A stretch of 64,000 nt of DNA, from contig JAJRCF010000002.1 of the NCBI GenBank assembly GCA_028679075.1, positions 62,001 to 126,000 on the forward strand. Direction: 5' to 3'. The notes under the pieces were generated by a model, which saw only the letters and a list, made by a program, of their open reading frames with translations, made no database searches and was not told the origin of the DNA. Below are positions 1-7,725 of the stretch, in pieces. Each line of letters opens with the position of its first letter. The stretch's first letter is position 1. The position numbers were made by a program, and so were the translations under genes. Origin of the DNA: Methanoregula sp. GTDB taxonomy: Archaea; Halobacteriota; Methanomicrobia; Methanomicrobiales; Methanospirillaceae.

Positions 1-64
1 AGGAAGACATACCCGTCGTGATCGATACCAGGTCCGTACCTGCCGGATTGCGACAGTCCCGCAT
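1..64 (-). other. Possible partial ORF running off the left edge
   Basis: On the minus strand an ATG at 64 opens a frame (MRDCRNPAGTDLVS...) that stays open to the window edge, 7 nt after the stop of the neighbouring glycosylase-like gene, so it could be the next gene of an operon. Only about 21 codons are visible and I recognise no family. A plus-strand frame is also open here, so this is a weak call. Confidence 0.25.
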
Positions 65-71
65 AACCAGG

Positions 72-680
72 TCAGTGAGACTTCAGGTACGTCAGGGCAG
101 TCCGTATATCCTCGGCAATCATCTGCCGCTTCACCTTTTCGATATTGAAACTGTCTCCGGTATGGGTATATGAGGGGAGAAACCGTATGCCGTTCTGGAT
201 ATATTCCTGTTTGCGAATTTTATAGGTAGACCCCGAGGGTATCGGGCTCTTGCCGCATTTCTCTTTATAGACATAATTGACTGCTTTTATGGCAAAATCT
301 CCCATGCACATGATCATCCCGATATCGGGGAACTGCTCCAGTTCAGGTTTCAGAAATCGTAACGCACATTCTTTTATGGTCTTTGCAGAAACGAGATAAC
401 CGGTCTTGCCGCATTTGATGGCAGTCGTGAGATAGATGCCCATGCGGGTCAGGTCTTCATAATTTTCAATGGCAGCTCCCGCGTCCCGGAATGCCATTCT
501 TGTTGTCTGGAAGAAGGCACCGGAACTGCTCTCGTAAAGGTAATCCGACCTGTCGGCAGGAGGACACTCTGAAATCATGACAATCCTGATATTCCGGGGA
601 TCGAGGTCCGGCTGAGGGAAGATCATGCTCTTATGGACATCAGTGCAGGGATAATCGCACGTGAAGGTATTGATTCCCAT
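72..680 (-). CDS. Uracil-DNA glycosylase superfamily protein, Fe-S type, divergent
   Basis: A 202-residue protein resembling family 4/5 uracil-DNA glycosylases, which remove uracil from DNA at the start of base excision repair. Cys8, Cys12, Cys90 and Cys105 fit the family's iron-sulfur ligand layout, with the second pair in AIKC and, 15 residues on, KECA. The usual motif A (GEAPG) is replaced by ISECPPAD and the C-terminal HP-type motif by PSYTHTG, so catalytic residues differ and the substrate is uncertain. The start at 680 lies about 26 nt from a TATA box, which suggests a leaderless transcript. Confidence 0.7.
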   Translation of the reverse strand: MGINTFTCDYPCTDVHKSMIFPQPDLDPRNIRIVMISECPPADRSDYLYESSSGAFFQTTRMAFRDAGAAIENYEDLTRMGIYLTTAIKCGKTGYLVSAKTIKECALRFLKPELEQFPDIGMIMCMGDFAIKAVNYVYKEKCGKSPIPSGSTYKIRKQEYIQNGIRFLPSYTHTGDSFNIEKVKRQMIAEDIRTALTYLKSH

Positions 681-699
681 AATTCGCTCTGGAATTTTT

Positions 700-713
700 C
701 GTTATATAAAATC
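700..713 (-). promoter_or_regulatory. TATA box of the glycosylase-like gene
   Basis: The minus strand reads TTTTATATAACG, a good archaeal TATA box. Its centre is about 26 nt from the ATG at 680, so transcription would begin at or next to the start codon. Inferred from spacing only. Confidence 0.5.
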
Positions 714-807
714 TGCCTGTGGGTTCCGGAAGTTATCCACGTATCCATACATTATGTGCATTGCCGGATAGACCCCTTTCATCCGTGATGGTTCTGGTGC
801 AGCGATT

Positions 808-818
808 GTTTAAATAAT
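808..818 (+). promoter_or_regulatory. TATA box upstream of leuA
   Basis: GTTTAAATAAT is a strong archaeal TATA box. A start site about 26 nt downstream would fall near 838-840, after the first in-frame ATG (834) but before the ATG at 855. This favours 855 as the true leuA start. Confidence 0.5.
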
Positions 819-854
819 TCGCATGCTCAATAAATGGTATGGTTACTCGCAAGG

Positions 855-2375
855 ATGTTGCGGGGGATCGTCTTCTTCACCGATAGCTACGCTCATGAAG
901 AAGTAACTGTTTTCGACACCACGTTACGTGACGGCGAACAGACCCCCGGTATTGCATTTACTTTTGAACAGAAACTTGAGATTGCCCGCCAGCTCTCTGC
1001 AATCGGCGTTCACGCGATAGAGGCAGGTTTCCCTGCATCTTCAAAAGCCGAGAAAGAGACGGTGACCGCCATCAAAAAGCTCGGCCTGGAGTCAGTGATC
1101 TGCGGGCTTGCCCGCTCCGTGAAAGCTGACGTGGACACTGCCCTTGACTGCAATGTTGACATGGTGCATGTCTTCATCCCGACCTCGGATATCCAGCGGG
1201 AGAACACGATCAACAAGAGCCGCAAGGAAGTGCTCGGGATCACGGCTGATATCATCGGCTACATCCGGAAGCGCTCGGACCTCTGCATGTTCTCTGCAAT
1301 GGACGCAACGCGGACAGACTGGGACTACCTGATCGAGGTATTCCAGACTGCTGCCGATGCCGGGGCCACGATCATCAACGTGCCGGACACCGTGGGAGTG
1401 ATCTCCCCGTCCGCGATGAAGACGCTCATCACCCGCATCAACAAAGAGGTCCGGTGCCCCATCGATGTCCACTGCCACAATGACTTCGGCCTCGCGGTTG
1501 CGAACACAATCGCGGCAGTCGAAGCCGGTGCCTCGCAGGTGCAGGTGACGGTGAACGGGCTCGGGGAGCGGGCGGGTAATGCTGACCTTGCCCAGACCGT
1601 GATGATCATGGAGTCGATGTACCGGATAAAGACCGGGATCAAAAAGGAGCGCCTCGTCGAGACCTCCCGCCTTGTCTCGCGTTTCTCCGGCATCGGCATC
1701 CCGCCCATCCAGCCGGTAGTCGGCGAAAATGTCTTCTCGCACGAGAGCGGCATTCACTCGGCCGGCGTGCTCCAGAACTCGGCCACCTTCGAACCGGGCA
1801 TCATGACCCCGGAGATGGTCGGTCACCGCCGGCGGCTCACGCTGGGGAAGCACGTGGGGCGGCACGCGGTGCAGCAGATGCTCCATGATGTCCGCATCGA
1901 CCCGGACGGCACCCAGCTGGACGCGATCGTCGAGAAGGTCAAGGCCGTGGCAAACAAGGGCAAGCGGGTTACCGATGCCGACATGTATGAGATCGCCGAG
2001 TCCATCATGGGCATCGAGCTCAACCACAAGACGCTCGACCTCCAGGACATCGCAATCATGACCGGCAACCACGTCATCCCGACCGCCAGCGTCAAGGCGA
2101 TAGTGAACGGCAAAGAGCACATCTTCTCATCGGTAGGCAACGGTCCCGTCGATGCAGCGCTGAACGCGATCCTCGGGATCACCCCCTCGAAACTCCAGCT
2201 CAAGGAGTTTTCCATCGAGGCGATCTCCGGTGGCTCGGACGCGATGTGCCACGTGACCATCGCCGTGGAGGACGAACACGGGAAGATCTTCGATGCCAGC
2301 GGGACCGGCGACGACATCGTGCTCTCATCGGTCGAGGCGCTCGTGAACGCGATCAACCTGGTCAACCGGGTATAA
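855..2375 (+). CDS. leuA: 2-isopropylmalate synthase (LeuA/CimA family)
   Basis: Condenses acetyl-CoA with a 2-oxoacid, the first committed step of leucine synthesis. FDTTLRDGEQTPG near the N-terminus and HCHNDFG near residue 205 are the metal and substrate motifs of the HMGL-like TIM barrel, and HESGIHS follows near residue 295. The last 140 or so residues form the LeuA regulatory (leucine-binding) domain, which argues against the shorter homocitrate synthase AksA. Citramalate synthase CimA shares this architecture and cannot be excluded. ATG 834 is also in frame, but promoter spacing favours 855 (506 residues). A T-run follows the stop. Confidence 0.85.
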   Translation: MLRGIVFFTDSYAHEEVTVFDTTLRDGEQTPGIAFTFEQKLEIARQLSAIGVHAIEAGFPASSKAEKETVTAIKKLGLESVICGLARSVKADVDTALDCNVDMVHVFIPTSDIQRENTINKSRKEVLGITADIIGYIRKRSDLCMFSAMDATRTDWDYLIEVFQTAADAGATIINVPDTVGVISPSAMKTLITRINKEVRCPIDVHCHNDFGLAVANTIAAVEAGASQVQVTVNGLGERAGNADLAQTVMIMESMYRIKTGIKKERLVETSRLVSRFSGIGIPPIQPVVGENVFSHESGIHSAGVLQNSATFEPGIMTPEMVGHRRRLTLGKHVGRHAVQQMLHDVRIDPDGTQLDAIVEKVKAVANKGKRVTDADMYEIAESIMGIELNHKTLDLQDIAIMTGNHVIPTASVKAIVNGKEHIFSSVGNGPVDAALNAILGITPSKLQLKEFSIEAISGGSDAMCHVTIAVEDEHGKIFDASGTGDDIVLSSVEALVNAINLVNRV

Positions 2376-2379
2376 ACAA

Positions 2380-2396
2380 ATCCACTTTTTTTAAAA
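2380..2396. terminator. T-rich stop between convergent leuA and pfdB
   Basis: ACTTTTTTTAAAATC lies directly after the leuA stop. Oligo-T tracts terminate archaeal transcription without a hairpin. The A-run on the other strand is less obviously useful for the pfdB operon, so the role is inferred for leuA only. Confidence 0.4.
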
Positions 2397-2451
2397 TCAT
2401 ATTCCGGATGTGCGCCGGGATCCTTTACGGGCAGGATGATGAAAAAAGGAT

Positions 2452-2814
2452 TTATGCAGCGTTCGGGGCGCCCTTGCCCTCGATTGCCGCCTTGATCTGG
2501 CCCTGGAGCTGCTCGAACTTGGTCTGCAGCATCTTCTCCTGTTTTTCTAAGGACTTGATGCGGAGCTCAAGGGTCTCGACCTTCTCGGTGAGCTTCGCGT
2601 TGACGACCTCTTTCTTCTTCTGCATCATGACCGTGCCTACGCTCATGTACATGACCGCATCTTCGGCAGCATCGCTGATCTCTTCCTGGGCACGCTTTGC
2701 TTCCCGGACAGCCATCTCGTACTGGGCCTTCTGCTGGAGAATATTCTGGAGCTGCTGCTGGATCTGCTGGAGCATACCCAGCTGGTTCTGGACCTTGGGT
2801 GAGATATTGTTCAT
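2452..2814 (-). CDS. pfdB: Prefoldin beta subunit
   Basis: A 120-residue prefoldin beta chain. Two long coiled-coil helices (residues about 5-45 and 75-108, rich in Gln, Lys and Glu) flank a short beta-hairpin around VMYMSVGTVMMQ. Two alpha and four beta subunits build the jellyfish-shaped ATP-independent holdase that hands unfolded proteins to the thermosome. Length and layout are normal for archaea. It is the promoter-distal gene of the rpl15e-to-pfdB superoperon. The alpha subunit is encoded at 44 kb. Confidence 0.93.
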   Translation of the reverse strand: MNNISPKVQNQLGMLQQIQQQLQNILQQKAQYEMAVREAKRAQEEISDAAEDAVMYMSVGTVMMQKKKEVVNAKLTEKVETLELRIKSLEKQEKMLQTKFEQLQGQIKAAIEGKGAPNAA

Positions 2815-2904
2815 GATAAATTCCTGTAGAGAATATCGGCGCCTGATGCTAAAAAGGGTTATTCCTTTACACGCTCATACCCGCCCGCGGGATTTACTAC
2901 AGGT

Positions 2905-3153
2905 TCAGGTTTTCCTGGCAAGACCATTGACTTCATCTGCCACGTTCACGAGCCGCAGGTACATGTTGAGCGCAGCACGGAGCGATGAGGTGTCCTGTGC
3001 CGATACGGCGAGGACAAGCGTATCGGTCCCTTCGAGCCGGCAGGTGACGGCCGACCGGGGGTTCACCTCGTCTTCCAGTTCCGGTAACAACGACTGGTAG
3101 ATCCGGCCCGCGTGTTCAGTCTTGAACCGGAAGACGGCTTCGTGCTGTGACAT
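2905..3153 (-). CDS. pcc1: KEOPS complex subunit Pcc1
   Basis: An 82-residue protein of the Pcc1 family, the dimerising subunit of the KEOPS complex, which makes the N6-threonylcarbamoyl-adenosine (t6A37) modification of ANN-decoding tRNAs. Visible family features are the N-terminal beta strand with FRFKTEHAG, the central SAVTCRLEG strand and the C-terminal helix ALNMYLRLVNVADE. The ORF track merges it with a long upstream extension, but MSQHEAV at 3153 gives the standard family length and sits 74 nt after the rpoP stop. Confidence 0.85.
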   Translation of the reverse strand: MSQHEAVFRFKTEHAGRIYQSLLPELEDEVNPRSAVTCRLEGTDTLVLAVSAQDTSSLRAALNMYLRLVNVADEVNGLARKT

Positions 3154-3227
3154 AGGGTACCCTTGCCGGAGTATTGATGAAAAAAGCAGATATAGGTATT
3201 TCCAGGCCGGGGCCCGGCAGGATGCGC

Positions 3228-3362
3228 TTAACGGGCTTTCAGTTCCTTGATCGCCGCACCGCGTTCCTTGAACAGGATCCGGTGACCACAGTAGGGACAC
3301 CGCACGTTGACGTCGATCTCGACTTTCTGCTTGCACCGTGCACACTTGTAGGTACTTGCCAT
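3228..3362 (-). CDS. rpoP: DNA-directed RNA polymerase subunit P (Rpo12)
   Basis: A 44-residue zinc-ribbon subunit of RNA polymerase, homologous to eukaryotic Rpb12, which helps assemble the Rpo3/Rpo10 platform. The zinc site is visible as CARC and CPYC, followed by the conserved basic run around RILFKERG. It is too short for the ORF track to show alone. The start MASTYKC at 3362 lies 14 nt after the rpl37ae stop, matching the usual archaeal order rpl37ae-rpoP. Confidence 0.93.
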   Translation of the reverse strand: MASTYKCARCKQKVEIDVNVRCPYCGHRILFKERGAAIKELKAR

Positions 3363-3376
3363 AGCGAGAATACCGT

Positions 3377-3670
3377 TTATTTCCTGATCTCTTCGGTTGT
3401 CCGGTCGATCGCACGCTGTGCGATCTTCATGGTGGGGGTCACCGGCTGGTATGTGCCGCCGGCGAATTTGTACCCGCACTTGCGGCATTCCCAAATGCCC
3501 GTGCCCTTCCGTGCAACCGATTCCATGTCGCACTTCGGGCAGCGGTGGAGAGCGCCGGAGATCTTTTCGATATCACACACGCGCTTCCTGACGAACCTGC
3601 CATACCGGCAGCCGAACCGGCCTGCACTGCCGGTCACTTTTCCCTTTGCTTTCGTTGTCGATTTTGCCAT
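3377..3670 (-). CDS. rpl37ae: Large ribosomal subunit protein eL43 (L37ae)
   Basis: A 97-residue basic ribosomal protein with a zinc ribbon made of CPKC and CRKC, and the family signature KYGF-like [10 protein letters not shown] near the N-terminus. It binds 23S rRNA near the E site. It is co-directional with sbds upstream (43-nt gap) and rpoP downstream. In many archaea exosome genes rrp4-rrp41-rrp42 lie between sbds and this gene, but here the two are almost adjacent. Confidence 0.95.
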   Translation of the reverse strand: MAKSTTKAKGKVTGSAGRFGCRYGRFVRKRVCDIEKISGALHRCPKCDMESVARKGTGIWECRKCGYKFAGGTYQPVTPTMKIAQRAIDRTTEEIRK

Positions 3671-3713
3671 GATGGAAACCCACCGATCTGTCTTCTTTTA
3701 TTTGTCCTCTGGA

Positions 3714-4418
3714 CTAATATACTTGATTGAGGATCTTGACCTGCCCTTCGCCCTTGGAGAGCTTGTTGATCAGGTCGTAGAACTCGCCCTGGATGCCGGC
3801 CGGGATACGCACGACGCAGACCCACGAGCCGTCCTTGAGCCACTCGTCTTTTTCCATGGTGGACCCGGCGGCGATATCGCCGTACGCCTTTGCCGCAAAG
3901 TCCGGCGGGATCTTGATCGCGAGCCGGAGTTCCTCGAACCGGATCGGGAGGAGCGGGCGCAGGGCCTTGACCGTCTCCTTCACCTGCTCGTCGAGGTGCT
4001 TGAACGGGTCGATGTTCACCCGCGCCTCTTCCATCGCCATCTCGATCCGGTTCGGGGGATGGGGGTGGCCGGTCTGGGGGTTGATGGAATTCCGGGCAAT
4101 GAACGTGATCACCTGGCGGCGCTTGTCATCCACCATCCGCTTCCGCTGTTCGGCTGTGAGGTGGATCTCGCCTTTCTCGATGATCTTCCGTGCAACGGCA
4201 TTGAAGTCCGTTGTGTGGAAGACCTTCATCAGCGCCTCGTCCGAGGCCCGGGTCGCTTTCGAGGCATTGCCAAAGACATTGAGCGCGGCAACAACGTCCT
4301 CGATCTCCACCGGCTGGCCCTGGCGCACCAGCGCTGCCTTGTCCGGGTCGACGAGGATCTCGAACCGTTCCCCGAAACTTTCGAGACGGGCTAGCACTGC
4401 GTGGTCGAGCGGTATCAT
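3714..4418 (-). CDS. Ribosome maturation protein SBDS (SDO1 homologue)
   Basis: A 234-residue three-domain SBDS protein. Domain 1 carries RFEILVDPDKA and the conserved DALMKVFHTTDFN-type strand, the middle helical domain has RKRMVDDKRRQVITFIARNSINP, and the ferredoxin-like third domain ends in VKILNQVY. In eukaryotes SBDS with EFL1 releases eIF6 from the large subunit, and an eIF6 gene lies at 52 kb here. It follows psmA by 4 nt, so the two are surely co-transcribed. Confidence 0.93.
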   Translation of the reverse strand: MIPLDHAVLARLESFGERFEILVDPDKAALVRQGQPVEIEDVVAALNVFGNASKATRASDEALMKVFHTTDFNAVARKIIEKGEIHLTAEQRKRMVDDKRRQVITFIARNSINPQTGHPHPPNRIEMAMEEARVNIDPFKHLDEQVKETVKALRPLLPIRFEELRLAIKIPPDFAAKAYGDIAAGSTMEKDEWLKDGSWVCVVRIPAGIQGEFYDLINKLSKGEGQVKILNQVY

Positions 4419-4422
4419 ACGA

Positions 4423-5145
4423 TCACGGTTTGAACTGTTCCACGAACGATGCGACTTCTTCCCGGCTCATCTTCCGGAACGCCGGGTTCTCCTTGCCGAT
4501 GACACCGATCTCGACCGTATCGACATCGAATTTGCCCTCGGTTGCCGAGTGCAGTGCCTTGAGACCGAGCAGGATCACGTCCTTGATCTCGGATTCAGGG
4601 TTGTACTCCTCTTCAAAGACCTTCATCGCGGCGGGACGGCCGATACCGATACCGGTTGCCTTGTACTCGAGGAGCGTACCGGAGGGATCCGTCTCGAAGA
4701 GCCGGCACTCCCCGTCGCTCACGCCCGCAATCAGGAGGGCCGTGCCGTACGGGCGGATGCCGCCGTACTGGGTGAGGTTCTGCATATGGTCGCAGAGTTT
4801 CTTGCTGAGCGCCTCGACCTCGATCGGTTCATCGTAGGAGACGCGGTTGATCTGGCATTCCACGCGAGCCCGGTCAACGAGCGCACGGGCGTCCCCGACA
4901 AGGCCGCTGGACGCGACCCCGATGTGCTCGTCGATCTTGAAGATCTTCTCGATCGACGATGCTTCAAGGAGCTTGGAGCTGACGCGCTTGTCAACAATCA
5001 GCACGACGCCGTCCTTTGCCTTGATCCCTACTGCCGTGGTCCCGCGTTTGACAGCCTCCCGGGCATACTCTACCTGGTAGAGCCTTCCGTCGGGTGAAAA
5101 TACGGTAATGGCCCGGTCATATCCCATCTGGTATTGTGGTTGCAT
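4423..5145 (-). CDS. psmA: Proteasome subunit alpha
   Basis: A 240-residue 20S proteasome alpha subunit. The N-terminus has the [20 protein letters not shown] signature that shapes the axial gate, and the C-terminal region carries the long helical part typical of alpha chains. Seven copies form each outer ring, which docks PAN or Cdc48 unfoldases. The catalytic beta subunit is not in this window. The gene abuts pop5: the pop5 stop immediately precedes the psmA ATG. Confidence 0.96.
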   Translation of the reverse strand: MQPQYQMGYDRAITVFSPDGRLYQVEYAREAVKRGTTAVGIKAKDGVVLIVDKRVSSKLLEASSIEKIFKIDEHIGVASSGLVGDARALVDRARVECQINRVSYDEPIEVEALSKKLCDHMQNLTQYGGIRPYGTALLIAGVSDGECRLFETDPSGTLLEYKATGIGIGRPAAMKVFEEEYNPESEIKDVILLGLKALHSATEGKFDVDTVEIGVIGKENPAFRKMSREEVASFVEQFKP

Positions 5146-5640
5146 TTATGGTTCCTCCAGATCTTCTCTTGTCAAGAACAATCGGTGTGTATTTTTAAAT
5201 CCCTTTTCAATCACATCAACCTTCTGACCGTCACAATGTGCGACAAGGCACTCCTTCCCGCTAAACCGGCACTCTTCCGTTAGTGCCGTTTCATCGCTAG
5301 CTTTTGCCGGGGTCTTCATCCGGTCCCGCAGGCTGTCGATGGTGCCGGAAGCCGCGATGATCCGCAGCGCCACCGGGATATCGCATAACCTCGTGATCGT
5401 GGAGAGCGCGATCGCCAGTTCACGTTCGCTCCCGCGACGGCACCGGACCACAACATAATCACCCTCGGCGCAGATCACCGCCTGTACAATGACCGCAGCC
5501 ACCGCGTCGCCCCAGAGCGAGGTGACAGCATCCGATACCGCGTAGTAGAGCTCCTTCTGGTCGATCGCTGTTCCCGGGGGATCGACCCGGACGAGGACAT
5601 AGCGCCGCTTGTCACGGAGTGTCGGGGGGCGGACGGTCAT
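5146..5640 (-). CDS. rnp2: Ribonuclease P protein component 2 (Pop5)
   Basis: A 164-residue Pop5-family protein, one of the archaeal RNase P subunits that pairs with Rpp30 and stimulates cleavage of tRNA 5' leaders. The RRM-like core runs from KRRYVLVRVDPPG to about residue 105 (ITRLCDIPVALRIIAASGTI). The C-terminal third is a tail with two cysteines (ECRFSGKECLVAHC) that is longer than in minimal homologues. It overlaps rpp30 by 4 nt (ATGA), so translation is probably coupled and would favour the 1:1 complex. Confidence 0.88.
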   Translation of the reverse strand: MTVRPPTLRDKRRYVLVRVDPPGTAIDQKELYYAVSDAVTSLWGDAVAAVIVQAVICAEGDYVVVRCRRGSERELAIALSTITRLCDIPVALRIIAASGTIDSLRDRMKTPAKASDETALTEECRFSGKECLVAHCDGQKVDVIEKGFKNTHRLFLTREDLEEP

Positions 5641-6281
5641 GAAATTACCCTCACGGAAGGTTTTGGCGGTGTGGTAACCCTCTCAACACCGGCAAACGCA
5701 CGTTCCACGTCCGGTATATCCATGCCAAGCAGGGAGCACAGGCCGCTGATCTCGCGGACGGCGCGCAGCTCCAGCACCGAGTGTGCATAGGTCGAGAGGG
5801 TGAGCGGGAACTCAAACCGCCGTTCGAGCACGAGCACGTCACGGTAACGCTGGATCGCCCGCTGACGTGCAATCCCCCTTCCCGCGATAATAATCGAGAG
5901 GTCGATATCGATCGCAACCCCGTTGTCGGCCGCCATCTTCGCGGTCACGTGGTCGAAGGCATTCCGGTCAGCCGCATGGACCCCGCGGAGGATATGCACG
6001 CCGCGAAGACCGACCACTCCCCGGTTGAACCCGGCATCCCCTGCCTTCACGGAGATGACCGCCCCGGAGTCCTTTGCACGTTTCACCTGTGCGATGACAT
6101 CCTTCATGCCGGCATTGCGTATGAACAGGCCGCTCCTGACCTCGACCGACCCGTACCTGCCGGAGGGCGTGTCGATGGCAACAAGACTGTCAAACCCCAG
6201 CACTTCCGCTTCCAGCGCAAGCCTGCGCACCGATGAATCCCCGTTCGGGTACGGACAGACCGCTGCATCGGTGATCTTCAT
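5637..6281 (-). CDS. rnp3: Ribonuclease P protein component 3 (Rpp30)
   Basis: A 214-residue TIM-barrel-like Rpp30 protein, partner of Pop5 in RNase P. Typical segments include the N-terminal ITDAAVCPYP, FIRNAGMKDVIAQVK in the middle and the DNGVAIDIDLS strand followed by RYRDVLVLERRF. It sits between rpl15e (30-nt gap) and pop5 (4-nt overlap), the usual archaeal order. With rnp4 at 55 kb, three of the RNase P proteins lie in this window. Confidence 0.9.
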   Translation of the reverse strand: MKITDAAVCPYPNGDSSVRRLALEAEVLGFDSLVAIDTPSGRYGSVEVRSGLFIRNAGMKDVIAQVKRAKDSGAVISVKAGDAGFNRGVVGLRGVHILRGVHAADRNAFDHVTAKMAADNGVAIDIDLSIIIAGRGIARQRAIQRYRDVLVLERRFEFPLTLSTYAHSVLELRAVREISGLCSLLGMDIPDVERAFAGVERVTTPPKPSVRVIS

Positions 6282-6311
6282 GAGAGTTACTTCAGTTAAA
6301 AAAAGATAAGG

Positions 6312-6902
6312 TTATTTGCCCTGGTTCGCATGGGAGCGGATGCTCGGGCGGGTCTTCTCGGTACCCGTGCCCCGGGTCAGCATGCCACGGCCCTTGCGAC
6401 CTGCAGAGGTCTTGCCACGCTCGGCACGTCCCCTGTGCGACGGGTTTGCAAGCCATGCGAGGTTCTTGTCCGCCCGGATTGAGGGGTGGTGACCGTCAAC
6501 GAGGATGACCTCGTAGTATTTCCGCTTCCCGTCCTGCCCTACCCAGTAGGAGTTCAGGACTTCCATGTTCGGGAACTTCTTGGATGCGCGTTCCTCGGCG
6601 ATCCGCTGGAGGCTCTTGCCGGAGGTGAGGTGTCTCTTACCCATCCGGGCGGAGCGGCGTGCGCGGACATACCGGGACGCCCTGCGGCCACCGCGGCGTA
6701 CCTGGACACGTGCAACGGCGATACCCTGCTTGGCCTTGTAGCCGAGCGAGCGTGCGCGGTCGATACGGGTCGGGTGCTCGATACGGACAACGCTGCCCTC
6801 GCGGCGCCATGTCTGCATCCTGTTCCAGAGGAGTTCTGCGACCTCTGACTTGTCAGGTCTCTTCCAAGCGTCCCTGACGAACGCGTACATTGATTTTACC
6901 AT
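6312..6902 (-). CDS. rpl15e: Large ribosomal subunit protein eL15 (L15e)
   Basis: A 196-residue, strongly basic L15e. Recognisable segments are the N-terminal [14 protein letters not shown], the [15 protein letters not shown] block and the C-terminal [12 protein letters not shown] region. The track's first codon (GTG at 6911) overlaps an AGGTGAT Shine-Dalgarno sequence, so the ATG at 6902, spaced normally from it, is the start. This is the first gene of the minus-strand superoperon running to pfdB. Confidence 0.95.
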   Translation of the reverse strand: MVKSMYAFVRDAWKRPDKSEVAELLWNRMQTWRREGSVVRIEHPTRIDRARSLGYKAKQGIAVARVQVRRGGRRASRYVRARRSARMGKRHLTSGKSLQRIAEERASKKFPNMEVLNSYWVGQDGKRKYYEVILVDGHHPSIRADKNLAWLANPSHRGRAERGKTSAGRKGRGMLTRGTGTEKTRPSIRSHANQGK

Positions 6903-7257
6903 GGTAATCACCTAAGGTTCGGCCCAAAGAGGGCTACATTCCTTGTCACCGGGACGCATCCCGCATGCCTGTATAGATAGGACGGAGGGGGTATTAAAGG
7001 ATGCAGGCAGGGTGTTATTGATACAGATTTTAGCTGATTACCATTCCCATCAATAATGAGCCTTCCCCCCCCCTTCGGGGGTCGCTCGGCCGCCTCGTCG
7101 GGGCCTCGCTGGGCAGATTACCTGTTCGCAATCTCATACAGGAAATTGAGGCCGCCGCGGGGCGCCCTTCGGGGCGGCGGCTGTCATCGCAAATGGGGGT
7201 ATGGAGGCATAAACTCCCATCATTGGCAGTTAAGAATCATTTAGAGTGAGAGGGGGA
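6903..7257. other. Intergenic region before rpl15e with a structured repeat
   Basis: 355 bases without a convincing gene. The first 80 or so bases should hold the rpl15e leader and promoter (AT-rich CTTTAATA on the minus strand near 6990-7000). The centre holds repeat copy E1. The 62-codon plus-strand ORF here is built from the GC-rich hairpins and has no protein-like features. Confidence 0.6.
7084..7193. repeat. Double-hairpin repeat element, copy E1
   Basis: The first hairpin has arms GCTCGGCC (7084-7091) and GGCCTCGC (7102-7109), with two internal mismatches, around the loop GCCTCGTCGG. The second has the perfect 8-bp arms GCCGCCGC (7151-7158) and GCGGCGGC (7174-7181) around a GGCGCCCTTCG loop, followed by ATCGCAA. 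The same layout and the same loops occur at 12970-13079. Confidence 0.75.
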
Positions 7258-7725
7258 TCACTTCCCCTTCTTCTTCTCCACCACCCGGATATCAGTAATC
7301 CGGGTCACCGGGTACTGCCCATCCTTGTCCTTCTCCGCAGACTTCACCATGTCCCAGACCGTGAGCAAAGCAACCGACACGCCCGTTAAAGCCTCCATCT
7401 CCACACCGGTCTTCCCGGTCATCTTCACGACCACGAGGGCCTCGATATACCCGTCCCCGTCCGAGAAATCCACCGAGATCGAACTGATGGGTATCGGGTG
7501 GCACATCGGGATGATGGTTGCAGTGTTCTTGACCGCAAGGGTGGCTGCAACACGGGCTGTTGCCAGCACGTTGCCCTTCACGACCGTCCCCTCCCGGATG
7601 GCCGCGAGCGTCTCCGGCCTCAAGAAAATCCTGCCCGATGCCGTTGCCTCACGCACGACTTCGCCCTTGCCGCTTATGTCCACCATCTGTGCCCTGTCGT
7701 TTGCAATATGGGTAAATTCCGGCAT
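7258..7725 (-). CDS. moaC: Cyclic pyranopterin monophosphate synthase accessory protein MoaC
   Basis: A 155-residue MoaC, which with MoaA converts GTP to cyclic pyranopterin monophosphate, the first step of molybdopterin synthesis. In methanogens that cofactor serves formate and formylmethanofuran dehydrogenases. MCHPIP and GKTGVEMEALTGVS are the active-site motifs, and AEKDKDGQYP marks the C-terminal lysine region. The start ATG follows the nnr stop with no gap, so the pair is co-transcribed from the promoter upstream of nnr. Confidence 0.95.
   Translation of the reverse strand: MPEFTHIANDRAQMVDISGKGEVVREATASGRIFLRPETLAAIREGTVVKGNVLATARVAATLAVKNTATIIPMCHPIPISSISVDFSDGDGYIEALVVVKMTGKTGVEMEALTGVSVALLTVWDMVKSAEKDKDGQYPVTRITDIRVVEKKKGK

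Noticed and set aside
1092-2120. 342-codon minus-strand ORF inside leuA
   Set aside because: It is the mirror frame of a GC-rich conserved gene, its product is rich in Arg, His and Asp without domain features, and leuA motifs fully explain the region.
3174-5097. Plus-strand ORFs of 406 and 434 codons across sbds and psmA
   Set aside because: They are antisense shadows of two unmistakable minus-strand genes.
7056-7244. 62-codon plus-strand ORF before moaC
   Set aside because: It is made of the E1 hairpins and poly-C/G runs; no promoter or ribosome-binding site, and E1 explains the sequence better.
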